A DNA stretch of 64,000 nucleotides from Actinoallomurus iriomotensis (GTDB lineage Bacteria; Actinomycetota; Actinomycetes; Streptosporangiales; Streptosporangiaceae): the NCBI RefSeq assembly GCF_030269445.1, contig NZ_BSTJ01000010.1, positions 186,001 through 250,000 of the forward strand, read 5' to 3'. Position 1 is the first letter of the stretch. Every line of letters begins with the position of its first letter. A model generated the notes under the pieces. It worked only from the letters and a program-made list of their open reading frames with translations. It searched no databases and was not told the DNA's origin. Position numbers and translations under genes: made by a program. This document shows, piece by piece, positions 45,801 to 52,914 of the stretch.

Positions 45801-45877
45801 CCTGGGCGGCCGGGGAACCGATCGAGATCGCGTTCCGGCCGTTCGAGATCGTCACGCTGCGGCTGCGGCGCGCCTAG
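42863..45877 (+). CDS. GH38 alpha-mannosidase
   Basis: 1004 residues from ATG 42863 (CAGGAG upstream). N-terminal beta domain, then the catalytic domain with zinc motif [20 protein letters not shown] (His259, Asp261), the nucleophile Asp371 in [20 protein letters not shown], and the distal His in [20 protein letters not shown]. The middle and C-terminal GH38 beta-sandwich domains follow ([20 protein letters not shown]). No signal peptide, so cytoplasmic. It would cleave alpha-mannosyl linkages of imported glycans after desulfation. It closes the ABC/sulfatase operon, 64 bp after the sulfatase. Confidence 0.93.
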   Translation: [1004 protein letters not shown]

Positions 45878-46044
45878 CGTCGACGGCGAGCACGGACCGT
45901 CAATGCCGTACGAGCGGCCGATGGCGGTCAGTAGCGCCGCGTGAAACTGGGATGAATCCGTGCTGAGCTCGTAAGGCATAGCAATCCGGACATCTCGCTG
46001 AATCCGCGCCGGACGCACTCGTGCGAGCTCACCATGGAGGAAAG

Positions 46045-46146
46045 GTGCCCGCGACCGCTGACGCCGTCGATCCGATCGAACCCTACGTTCTCAATCTCGC
46101 GGTCCGGGCCGGGCGGGTGCGGCCGGCGACGCGCGTGTCCGCGTGA
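46045..46146 (+). CDS. Small protein coupled to the methyltransferase gene
   Basis: 33 residues from GTG 46045, close behind GGAGGAAAG. The stop TGA overlaps the methyltransferase GTG by four bases. The peptide reads about PATADAVDPIEPYVLNLAVR then an Arg-rich tail ending in VSA. No homologue is known to me. It could be a second small RiPP-related peptide, a translation-coupling leader or a gene remnant. The real signal is the ribosome binding site and the overlap. The preceding 167 bp to the mannosidase gene are non-coding and probably hold the cluster promoter. Confidence 0.45.
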   Translation: MPATADAVDPIEPYVLNLAVRAGRVRPATRVSA

Positions 46147-47156
46147 CGGGCATGTTCGAGCGTCTCAACGCCCTGTTGGACGGTCACATCCGCACCCAGT
46201 TGGTGGCGTCGGCGGTCCGCTTCCGGATCCCGGACCATCTCGCGGACGGGACGCTCACCGACGTCGAGCTCGGCGGGCTGACGGGGATCGGCGTCCCGAC
46301 GTTACGCCGGTACATGCGTGCGCTGGAAGGGCTCGGGCTGGTCGAGCCGGCCGGGGAGAACGCGTATCGCGGTACGGAGCTGATCGAGCTGCTCCGCCGT
46401 GGCACCGGCAGCCTCTACGGCCACGCGCTGATGGCGGGCACGGAGTACTACCAAGCCTGGTCCGAACTGGACTACGCGCTGCGGACCGGCGACTCCGCCT
46501 TCGAGCACCGGTACGGCCGTGATCTGTGGCACCACCTGGACGGCGACGATGACGCGGCGGTGTCGTTCGCGCGCACCATGCGGTCCAACACCGAGCGTTT
46601 CCTCGAGGAGATTCTCGAGCTGTACGACTTCCCGGACGACGGTGTGGTCGCCGACCTGGGCGCGGGTGACGGCACCCTGCTGGCCGAGCTCCTGGTGCGC
46701 TCCCCGAAACTGCGCGGCATCGCGTTCGAGCAGCCCGCCACCATCGGCATCGCGCGGCAGACGATGGAGGACCGCGCCGTCGCGGACCGGTGCGAATTCG
46801 TCGCGGGCGACTTCATGGCCGAGGTTCCCCGAGGTGCCGACATCTATGTCATCAAGTCGGTCATCCATAACTGGAACGACGAAGCGGCGCTGCGCATCCT
46901 GCGCAACTGCCGGGCCTCGGTCGGAGAGCACGGGCGGCTGCTCCTCATCGAGCGCGCGCTGAAGATCGACGATGCGCTGGAAGCGGCGATCCGAGACCTG
47001 GCCATGCTCGTACTCCTCGGGGGCCAGAGTCGTTCGGTCGGGGAGTACGAGGTGCTGCTGCGACGGGCCGGATACGCCGTGGAAAGGACGTTGACCGCGC
47101 CCTCCGGTTTCTGCCTGCTCGAAGCGAGACCATCTTGGGGGTATTTCGTCAGATGA
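46143..47156 (+). CDS. SAM-dependent O-methyltransferase (winged-helix class)
   Basis: 337 residues from GTG 46143; ATG 46152 is the alternative. N-terminal dimerisation/winged helix: LVASAVRFRIPDHLADGTLT and GIGVPTLRRYMRALEGLGLV. SAM motif I is VVADLGAGDGTLLAEL; later motifs are FEQPATIGIARQ, VAGDFMAEVPRGADIYVIKS and IHNWNDEAALRILRNCRA with the catalytic-type His. This is the architecture of secondary-metabolite O-methyltransferases. It overlaps the SARP gene by ATGA and carries a TTA codon (residue 54). It may methylate the crosslinked peptide product. Confidence 0.88.
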   Translation: MTGMFERLNALLDGHIRTQLVASAVRFRIPDHLADGTLTDVELGGLTGIGVPTLRRYMRALEGLGLVEPAGENAYRGTELIELLRRGTGSLYGHALMAGTEYYQAWSELDYALRTGDSAFEHRYGRDLWHHLDGDDDAAVSFARTMRSNTERFLEEILELYDFPDDGVVADLGAGDGTLLAELLVRSPKLRGIAFEQPATIGIARQTMEDRAVADRCEFVAGDFMAEVPRGADIYVIKSVIHNWNDEAALRILRNCRASVGEHGRLLLIERALKIDDALEAAIRDLAMLVLLGGQSRSVGEYEVLLRRAGYAVERTLTAPSGFCLLEARPSWGYFVR

Positions 47157-49021
47157 AGTACGGGGTACTGGGAGCACTCACGGCGACCGGCAGTGAACCG
47201 CTTGTCTTACGCCCCAGAGAACGCTCTATCGTCGCCTTACTTCTCATCAATCGAAATCATGTTCTTTCCACGTCCAGGATCGTCGACGAACTCTGGAGCT
47301 CCCGGCCACCCGAATCGGCGAACAACCTCGTTCAGCAGTACGTCTCACGCATCCGGGGTCAGCTGCGCGACCGTGGTGACGACGCGGCCGCCGAGAGCCT
47401 GCGGACCTGCGGACCGGGCTATCTGCTGCGCTGCGACGACACCGAACTCGACTCGGTGTGCTTCGAGTCGATGCTGGACAACGCACGCGACGCGTTGGCG
47501 AAACGGCGGTACAAGACGGCGGCGCGGCTCCTGAGCGACGGACTCCGCATCTGGCGCGGGGCGCCGTTCCTGGACATCCAGCGGATGCCGACGGTGGTCG
47601 CGGAGGCCTGCCGCCTCGAAGAACAGCGGCTGCGGGCCATCGAGGAGCGGTTCGACGCGGAGCTGGCGCTGGGCCACCACACCGGGCTGGTCGGCGAGCT
47701 GACGGCGCTGGTCGCCATCCATCCCTTCCGGGAACGGCTGCGCGGCCAGCTCATGCTCGCCCTGTACCGCTCCGGGCGTCAGGTCGAGGCGCTGGAGCAG
47801 TACCGCGACACCCGGCGCATGATGATGAGCGAGCTGGGCGTCGAACCGGGGTACGAACTGCGTCGGCTCGAACGCGCCATCCTCAACTCCGCCCCGGATC
47901 TCACCGCGCCCGAGAACGTGGTGGCGCGGTGGCCCGTCCCCGCCCAGCTCCCCTCCTGCATCGGCGACTTCACCGGACGCTCGCGGGAGGTGGCCCACGG
48001 CTGCGAGGTCCTGCGGGGCGACCGGCGGCCGGGCGAGTGGAGATCCCTCCCCGTTCTGAAGCTCGTCGGCAAACCCGGAGTCGGGAAGACGACGCTGGCC
48101 GTCCAGATCGCGCACCAGGTGCGCCGGGATTTCCCGGACGGTCAGCTCTTCGTCGACCTGGACGGCCTGGGCCCGCGCCCGCTTCAGCCGTCGTACGTGC
48201 TCGGGCGCTTCCTGCGCACGCTGGGTGTGCCCGCCGCCGACCTGCCCGACGACGTCGAAGAACGCCGCGAGTACTTCCTGAGCCTTACGGCCGACCGTCG
48301 CCTGCTCCTCGTCCTGGACAACTGCGCGGATGAGGCACAGATCCGCCCGCTGCTGCCCGGGTCCGCCGGCTGCGCGGTCATCATCACGGGCCGCCAGAGC
48401 CTCGCCGGCCTCGAAGGCGCCCGGCATCTGGTCGTGGATGCGTTCGGCCCCGAGGAGGCGGTCGAACTGCTCTCGCGCGTCTCCGGCTCCGAGCCGGCGG
48501 TGTCCAGGACCCGTACGGCCGCCGAGGTCGTCCGCCTGTGCCAGCACTTGCCTCTCGCGATCCGGATCGCCGGGTCCATTCTGGCCGTGAGCCCTTCGGC
48601 GACGCTCGACGGGGTCGCCGGCCGGCTCCGTACGGCCCCGCTGGACGAGCTCACGATCGGCGATCTGTCGATGCGCTCCAGCATCCGCCTCAGCTACGAA
48701 CGCCTCGACTCGCGGGCCAAGCGGGCCTTCCGGAGGCTCGCGCTGCTGCAGACCTCCCACTTCGCGGACTGGAGCTGCGCGGCGGTGACCGGGGAGGGCA
48801 TCACGTACGCGGGCCGCCTGCTCGACCATCTCGCCCAGCATCACCTGCTGGAGTCGGTGCGCGTGCCCGGAGGGCATGTTCGCTACTTCTTCGACGGCAT
48901 CCTCCGCGCCTTCGCCCAGGAGCGAGCTCGCGTCGAGGAGCCGGCGGACGTCCGGCACGCGGTCGACGCTCGCCCCGTGGCCGGAGCGGTCCCGGCGATC
49001 GGCCTCCGGCTCAAGTGCTGA
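47153..49021 (+). CDS. SARP family transcriptional activator with NB-ARC domain
   Basis: 622 residues. An OmpR-type DNA-binding domain spans about 1-95 (LRPRERSIVALLLINRNHVL, RIVDELW, VQQYVSRIRGQL). The bacterial transcriptional activation domain follows to about 245 (YKTAARLLSDGLRIWRGAPF, RLRGQLMLALYRSGRQVEAL). The NB-ARC ATPase domain has Walker A LVGKPGVGKTTLAVQ at about 309-323 and LLLVLDNCADE. The C-terminal TPR domain of AfsR is absent. Two TTA codons (residues 19 and 29) put its translation under the rare leucyl-tRNA. It is the likely pathway-specific activator of the RiPP cluster. Confidence 0.9.
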   Translation: MKYGVLGALTATGSEPLVLRPRERSIVALLLINRNHVLSTSRIVDELWSSRPPESANNLVQQYVSRIRGQLRDRGDDAAAESLRTCGPGYLLRCDDTELDSVCFESMLDNARDALAKRRYKTAARLLSDGLRIWRGAPFLDIQRMPTVVAEACRLEEQRLRAIEERFDAELALGHHTGLVGELTALVAIHPFRERLRGQLMLALYRSGRQVEALEQYRDTRRMMMSELGVEPGYELRRLERAILNSAPDLTAPENVVARWPVPAQLPSCIGDFTGRSREVAHGCEVLRGDRRPGEWRSLPVLKLVGKPGVGKTTLAVQIAHQVRRDFPDGQLFVDLDGLGPRPLQPSYVLGRFLRTLGVPAADLPDDVEERREYFLSLTADRRLLLVLDNCADEAQIRPLLPGSAGCAVIITGRQSLAGLEGARHLVVDAFGPEEAVELLSRVSGSEPAVSRTRTAAEVVRLCQHLPLAIRIAGSILAVSPSATLDGVAGRLRTAPLDELTIGDLSMRSSIRLSYERLDSRAKRAFRRLALLQTSHFADWSCAAVTGEGITYAGRLLDHLAQHHLLESVRVPGGHVRYFFDGILRAFAQERARVEEPADVRHAVDARPVAGAVPAIGLRLKC

Positions 49022-49131
49022 GCCCCGTCCTGACCTCGCGAAAAGCAGATGTAAAGCGGACGTGCAAACCGTCGGTCGAAACTCCGTATGGCTGCGGACC
49101 ACGTGTGATGTCCTCAGGAGGTTGCTCCGCG

Positions 49132-50298
49132 ATGCCTGAAGCCCTGTCGACCGACCGGATCCTCGCGTTGGCCGAGCCGGAGACCCTCCGCGATCCGTAT
49201 CCCGCGTACGCCCGGCTGCGGGAGGCCGAACCCGTGTACTGGAGCGAGGCGATCGACTCCTGGGTGCTGACGCGTTACGAGGACTGCGTGGCCGTCCTGC
49301 GGAACTCCCGTGCGTTCGCGTCGGACTGGCGCCGTACGGGAGAGCAGATCCCGACTCCGCTGCTCAGCATCCAGTCGCTCGACCCGCCCGAGCACACGCT
49401 GATCCGCCACTTCATGGTGAACGCCGTCCGTACCCTCGACCATCCGGCGCTCCAGCGGATGATCGCCGACCGGGTCCGCGAGCGGCTCGCGCGGATACGG
49501 CGCCAGGACTCGTTCGACGTCGTCACCGAGTTCGCCGCCCCGATCGCCCTGGACACCATCGTCGCGGTGCTCGGCGTCGCGCGGCCGGAGCCGGAGTGGT
49601 TCCTGCCGACCTCCCAGGCGATCGTCGACGGCATGGACGCCGGGGTGTGGCCGGAGACGCACGAGCCGGCGGTGGCGGCGCGCGCACGGCTCGCCGAGCT
49701 CGCCGAGGGCTGGCTCGCCGATCCGCCGGACGCCGGTCTCGTCGGCTACGTGGCGGCCCACGGCGCCGACTCGGGCATCGAGCGGCCGGTCCTGCTCAAC
49801 ACGCTCCGCGCGGTGTTTCACGCGGGATTCGAGTCGGCCGGCCGGCTGCTCGCCAACGCCCTCGCCGCGATGGCGGCGGTGCCGGACGCGCTCGGCCGGT
49901 TCGCGGCGGCCGAGACGCCGGTGGCGGTCGAGGAACTGGTCCGCCACAGCGCGCCGGTGCAGGCCGACGGCCGGGCCTGTGTCCAGGAGACCTCGATCGG
50001 CGGGACGGTCATCCGCCGGGGCGAGGCGGTCACGATGCTGCTCGGCGCGGCCAATCGGGATCCGGCGCGTTTCCACGACCCGGACGCGCTGGACTTCGGC
50101 CGTGCTCCGAACCCGCATGTCGGCTTCGGCCGTGGCACGCACTCGTGCCTCGGGCAGTCGCTCGCGACGTTACAGGCGGGCGTCGTCTTCGAGATCCTCG
50201 CCGCCGAGTGCGACCGGATCCGTGCCGTCACGGCGCCGGTCTATCGGCGCAATCTGACCCTCCGCGGGCCATCGCGGTTCGAGGCCCGCCTCGCCTGA
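49132..50298 (+). CDS. Cytochrome P450, biarylitide crosslinking type (BytO-like)
   Basis: 388 residues from ATG 49132 (AGGAGG upstream). Heme ligand Cys339 in HVGFGRGTHSCLGQSLA, and the ExxR motif is EELVR (268-271). The I-helix reads FHAGFESAGRLL, with Ser in place of the usual proton-relay Thr. The gene directly precedes the 18-bp gene for MRYVH. In biarylitide loci such a P450 joins Tyr3 to His5 of a MxYxH pentapeptide. Assignment to that class rests on this neighbourhood, not on an alignment. One TTA codon at residue 347. Redox partners are not encoded nearby. Confidence 0.85.
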   Translation: MPEALSTDRILALAEPETLRDPYPAYARLREAEPVYWSEAIDSWVLTRYEDCVAVLRNSRAFASDWRRTGEQIPTPLLSIQSLDPPEHTLIRHFMVNAVRTLDHPALQRMIADRVRERLARIRRQDSFDVVTEFAAPIALDTIVAVLGVARPEPEWFLPTSQAIVDGMDAGVWPETHEPAVAARARLAELAEGWLADPPDAGLVGYVAAHGADSGIERPVLLNTLRAVFHAGFESAGRLLANALAAMAAVPDALGRFAAAETPVAVEELVRHSAPVQADGRACVQETSIGGTVIRRGEAVTMLLGAANRDPARFHDPDALDFGRAPNPHVGFGRGTHSCLGQSLATLQAGVVFEILAAECDRIRAVTAPVYRRNLTLRGPSRFEARLA

Positions 50299-50304
50299 CA
50301 GTCG

Positions 50305-50311
50305 AAGGAGG
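50305..50311 (+). promoter_or_regulatory. Perfect ribosome binding site AAGGAGG for the pentapeptide gene
   Basis: AAGGAGG ends six bases before ATG 50318. It is the best Shine-Dalgarno match of the cluster and decides that the 18-bp frame is a gene. Confidence 0.8.
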
Positions 50312-50317
50312 TGCGCC

Positions 50318-50335
50318 ATGCGTTACGTGCACTGA
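50318..50335 (+). CDS. Pentapeptide RiPP precursor MRYVH (biarylitide type)
   Basis: ATG-CGT-TAC-GTG-CAC-TGA encodes Met-Arg-Tyr-Val-His. It begins 19 bases after the P450 stop behind a consensus ribosome binding site. The pattern MxYxH is that of biarylitide precursors (for example MRYYH of BytA), in which a P450 links the Tyr ring to the His imidazole and the product is an N-terminally trimmed tripeptide. Here the product core would be Tyr-Val-His. In described loci the precursor usually precedes the P450; here it follows it. The gene is too short for any gene finder. Confidence 0.82.
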   Translation: MRYVH

Positions 50336-50348
50336 ACCCAGTGATCGG

Positions 50349-50384
50349 CCCTGTGCCCCGCGGCCTGCGCCCCGTGGCACAGGG
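50349..50384 (+). terminator. Hairpin between the pentapeptide gene and the radical SAM gene
   Basis: CCCTGTGCC (50349-50357) and GGCACAGGG (50376-50384) form a perfect 9-bp stem with an 18-nt loop, 13 bases after the pentapeptide stop. There is no T-tract, so it is probably a partial terminator or transcript-end stabiliser. That would yield more precursor than enzyme message. Confidence 0.6.
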
Positions 50385-50414
50385 TCGCCCCCTCAACCCG
50401 TCCAGGGAGACCCC

Positions 50415-52262
50415 ATGCGTATCTGCCTCGTGTCGATGCCCTGGCACCTGCTCGAGACGCCGTGCCTGCCCATCGGGTTACTGCGCGCCCGGGTCGACGC
50501 CTGCCGTGACCCGCACACGGTCGTCGACTACTACGGCAACCTCCGCTGGGCCGAGTATCTCCTCGACGTCTCCGGCGGTCAGATCGCCGAGGCCGAGTAC
50601 TCCTACGTCGCCGACCGTGGAGTCTGGCACGAGATGGGCGAATGGATCTTCGCCGGGGCGCTGTACGACGATCCGGCCTGGCGCGTGGACACGTACCGCG
50701 CCTATCTGGAGGCACGGAACCTCGACCCCGGCGCCTCGCTGCGCATGCGCGAGCACGCCGCCGGCTTCGTCGACCTGGCCGCCCGGGAGATCCTGGAAGA
50801 GCGGCCGGACCTGGTGGGCTTCACCACGACCTTCCAGCAGAACGTCTCCTCACTCGCGGTCGCCAGGCGCATCAAACAGCTCCGCCCCGACGTCCAGGTG
50901 GTGTTCGGCGGCGGCAACTGCGACGGCCCGATGGGTGCGGCCCTGCACCGCAATTTCCCCTTCGTCGACCATGTCGTGAGCGGCGAGGGCGAGCTCGCCT
51001 TCGTCGCGCTGCTCGACGCGCTGAGCGAGGGACGAGCGCCGGCCGGTGTGCCGGGGCTGGTCACCCGGGGGCCGGACGGCGAGAGCGTCGCGGGACCGCC
51101 GGCCGCCATGGTGCCGATCGACATGGTGCCTCGCCCCGACTTCACGGCCTGGTGGTCGGCCTACGGCGACGGCAGGTTCGCCGAGCGGCTGAGCCCGGTG
51201 CTGCTGTATGAGGCGAGCCGTGGCTGCTGGTGGGGCGAGAAGCACCACTGCACGTTCTGCGGCCTGAACGGCACCACGATGAAGTTCCGCGCCAAGCCGG
51301 CCACCCGAGTCTGGGACGACATCACCCACCTGGTGGAGACCCACGGCGTGCTCGACATCGTCACCGTGGACAACATCCTCGACGTCGCCTACCTCGCCGA
51401 ACTCATGCCGCGGATCCAGGAGTCCGGCTGGGACCTGCGGATCCGGTACGAGGTCAAGGCCAACCTCAAGCCCGACCAGCTCGCCGCGCTGCGGGACGCG
51501 GGCGTCACGCACATCCAGCCGGGCATCGAGAGCCTGAACTCCCGTGCGCTGCGGCTCATGGACAAGGGCGTGCACGGGACGCAGAACGTGTTCCTGCTCC
51601 GCGCGAGCGATGAGTACCAGCTCACGGTGGACTGGAACTACCTGTACGGGTTCCCCGACGAGCGGGCCGGCGACTACCGCCCGGTGATCGAGCAGATACC
51701 GGCGATGGTGCACCTCCAGCCTCCGTCCGGATCCGTCCGCGTCCTCATCGAGCGGTTCAGCCCGCACTTCCAGTCACGCGAGCGGGGCTTCGCCGAGCGA
51801 CGTCCCTCACGGATGTACCAGCACGTCTACGACCTGCCCGAATCCGAGCTCGAAGACTTGGCGTACCAGTTCGAGGCGCCGCCGCAGGGCATCGACGAGG
51901 ACGTCGCCTCCGACCTTCGGGCCGCCATCGCGGCCTGGCGGCACGACCATGCGGCCAGCACCCTGACCTGGCGGGAGACCGAAGACGGGCTGGTGATCGA
52001 CGAGGGCCGCGCGGGCCGGCCCCGATGCGAGTACGTCCTGAGCGATCCGGCTCAGGCCCGCTCGTACCGGCTGATGGAACGGCCGCGCACGATCGCGGCC
52101 CTCGCGCGCGAGCTGGCGGCGGAAGGATTCGCGATGAGCGAGGAGACGCTGCGGCGATGGGTCGGCGAGCTCCGCGGCGCCGGGCTGGTCTTCGAAGACG
52201 ACGACCGGGTCGTCGCGCTGGCCACCAACCGCAGGCCCCTACGCGTCGCCGAGGTGGGATGA
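50415..52262 (+). CDS. B12-binding radical SAM RiPP maturation protein (rSAM ocin-1 type)
   Basis: 615 residues from ATG 50415 (AGGGAG upstream). The cobalamin-binding N-terminal domain is ICLVSMPWHLLETPCLPIGL, with FTTTFQQNVSSLAVARRIKQ and VVFGGGNCDGPMG. The radical SAM cluster motif is Cys271-x7-Cys279-x2-Cys282 (ASRGCWWGEKHHCTFCGLNG), the special spacing of the bacteriocin maturation radical SAM protein 1 group. The C-terminal domain resembles a small winged-helix fold (IAALARELAAEGFAMSEETL). Such enzymes usually methylate unactivated carbons of peptides. It follows the pentapeptide gene and has a TTA codon at residue 22. Confidence 0.9.
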   Translation: MRICLVSMPWHLLETPCLPIGLLRARVDACRDPHTVVDYYGNLRWAEYLLDVSGGQIAEAEYSYVADRGVWHEMGEWIFAGALYDDPAWRVDTYRAYLEARNLDPGASLRMREHAAGFVDLAAREILEERPDLVGFTTTFQQNVSSLAVARRIKQLRPDVQVVFGGGNCDGPMGAALHRNFPFVDHVVSGEGELAFVALLDALSEGRAPAGVPGLVTRGPDGESVAGPPAAMVPIDMVPRPDFTAWWSAYGDGRFAERLSPVLLYEASRGCWWGEKHHCTFCGLNGTTMKFRAKPATRVWDDITHLVETHGVLDIVTVDNILDVAYLAELMPRIQESGWDLRIRYEVKANLKPDQLAALRDAGVTHIQPGIESLNSRALRLMDKGVHGTQNVFLLRASDEYQLTVDWNYLYGFPDERAGDYRPVIEQIPAMVHLQPPSGSVRVLIERFSPHFQSRERGFAERRPSRMYQHVYDLPESELEDLAYQFEAPPQGIDEDVASDLRAAIAAWRHDHAASTLTWRETEDGLVIDEGRAGRPRCEYVLSDPAQARSYRLMERPRTIAALARELAAEGFAMSEETLRRWVGELRGAGLVFEDDDRVVALATNRRPLRVAEVG

Positions 52263-52265
52263 GCC

Positions 52266-52901
52266 ATGGACACCACACTCGCCGTGCGGAAGCCGGGCGC
52301 CGTGCTCGGCGATCGCCTCGAGGTGAGCACGTCGGAGCTGTCGCGACGCCTCGTGGACGGCGCGGCCGCTCCGGTCCTGCTCGTCACCGGGACCCCGTAC
52401 GCGCCCGGCCTGGACGCGGTGACCGGAGATCTGCTGTGGCAGGCCGGCGTACGGGAGGTACGGATACGGGAGACCGTGCGCGCCGACGACGGACTCCTCC
52501 ACTTCCTCCGTTTCCTGCGCGAGGCGGCGAGCCATGACATCGAGGTCGTCTGGGAGAGCGCGGGCGATCTGGGCTGTGATACCCGGCTCCTGTACCACCT
52601 GCCCCCGCGGGCCGGGGATCCGTCCTGGCGTTCGGCCTATCGGTACGGGCTGTGCCACTACCGGGTCGGACCGGGATTCGTGACCGTCACCGATCAGCGG
52701 CGTGGCCCGGCCGTGCCCTTCACCCTCCGGAACCCGCAGGAGATCGGGCTCGTCCAGGATCTCGATCGTCCGGGGCCGTCGGACGAGTCGTCCGCTTTCG
52801 CCGGGCTGCTGCGATCGGGCTTGATCATCAGTAACGGCCGTGATGCGCTTTGTCTGCCCTATCGGCTACGTCGATGGCCGATACCGTGCACCGTCATCTG
52901 A
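52266..52901 (+). CDS. DUF5825-like protein of RiPP clusters
   Basis: 211 residues, three bases after the radical SAM gene. Visible blocks: VSTSELSRRLVDGAAAPVLL, VREVRIRETVRADDGLLHFL, LRFLREAASHDIEVVW, and a C-terminal domain with GPGFVTVTDQRRGPAVPFTL. I recognise it as DUF5825, which recurs beside ocin-1 type radical SAM proteins (recall, not a search). No cofactor motif is visible. It may help peptide binding, as recognition domains do in other RiPP systems, but with a five-residue precursor that role is unclear. Confidence 0.7.
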   Translation: MDTTLAVRKPGAVLGDRLEVSTSELSRRLVDGAAAPVLLVTGTPYAPGLDAVTGDLLWQAGVREVRIRETVRADDGLLHFLRFLREAASHDIEVVWESAGDLGCDTRLLYHLPPRAGDPSWRSAYRYGLCHYRVGPGFVTVTDQRRGPAVPFTLRNPQEIGLVQDLDRPGPSDESSAFAGLLRSGLIISNGRDALCLPYRLRRWPIPCTVI

Positions 52902-52914
52902 CCCGAGGAGTCTG

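Noticed and set aside
49096-49116. Possible short peptide MAADHV upstream of the P450, tested as a precursor
   Set aside because: No ribosome binding site and no MxYxH or aromatic pattern; the MRYVH frame is far better supported.
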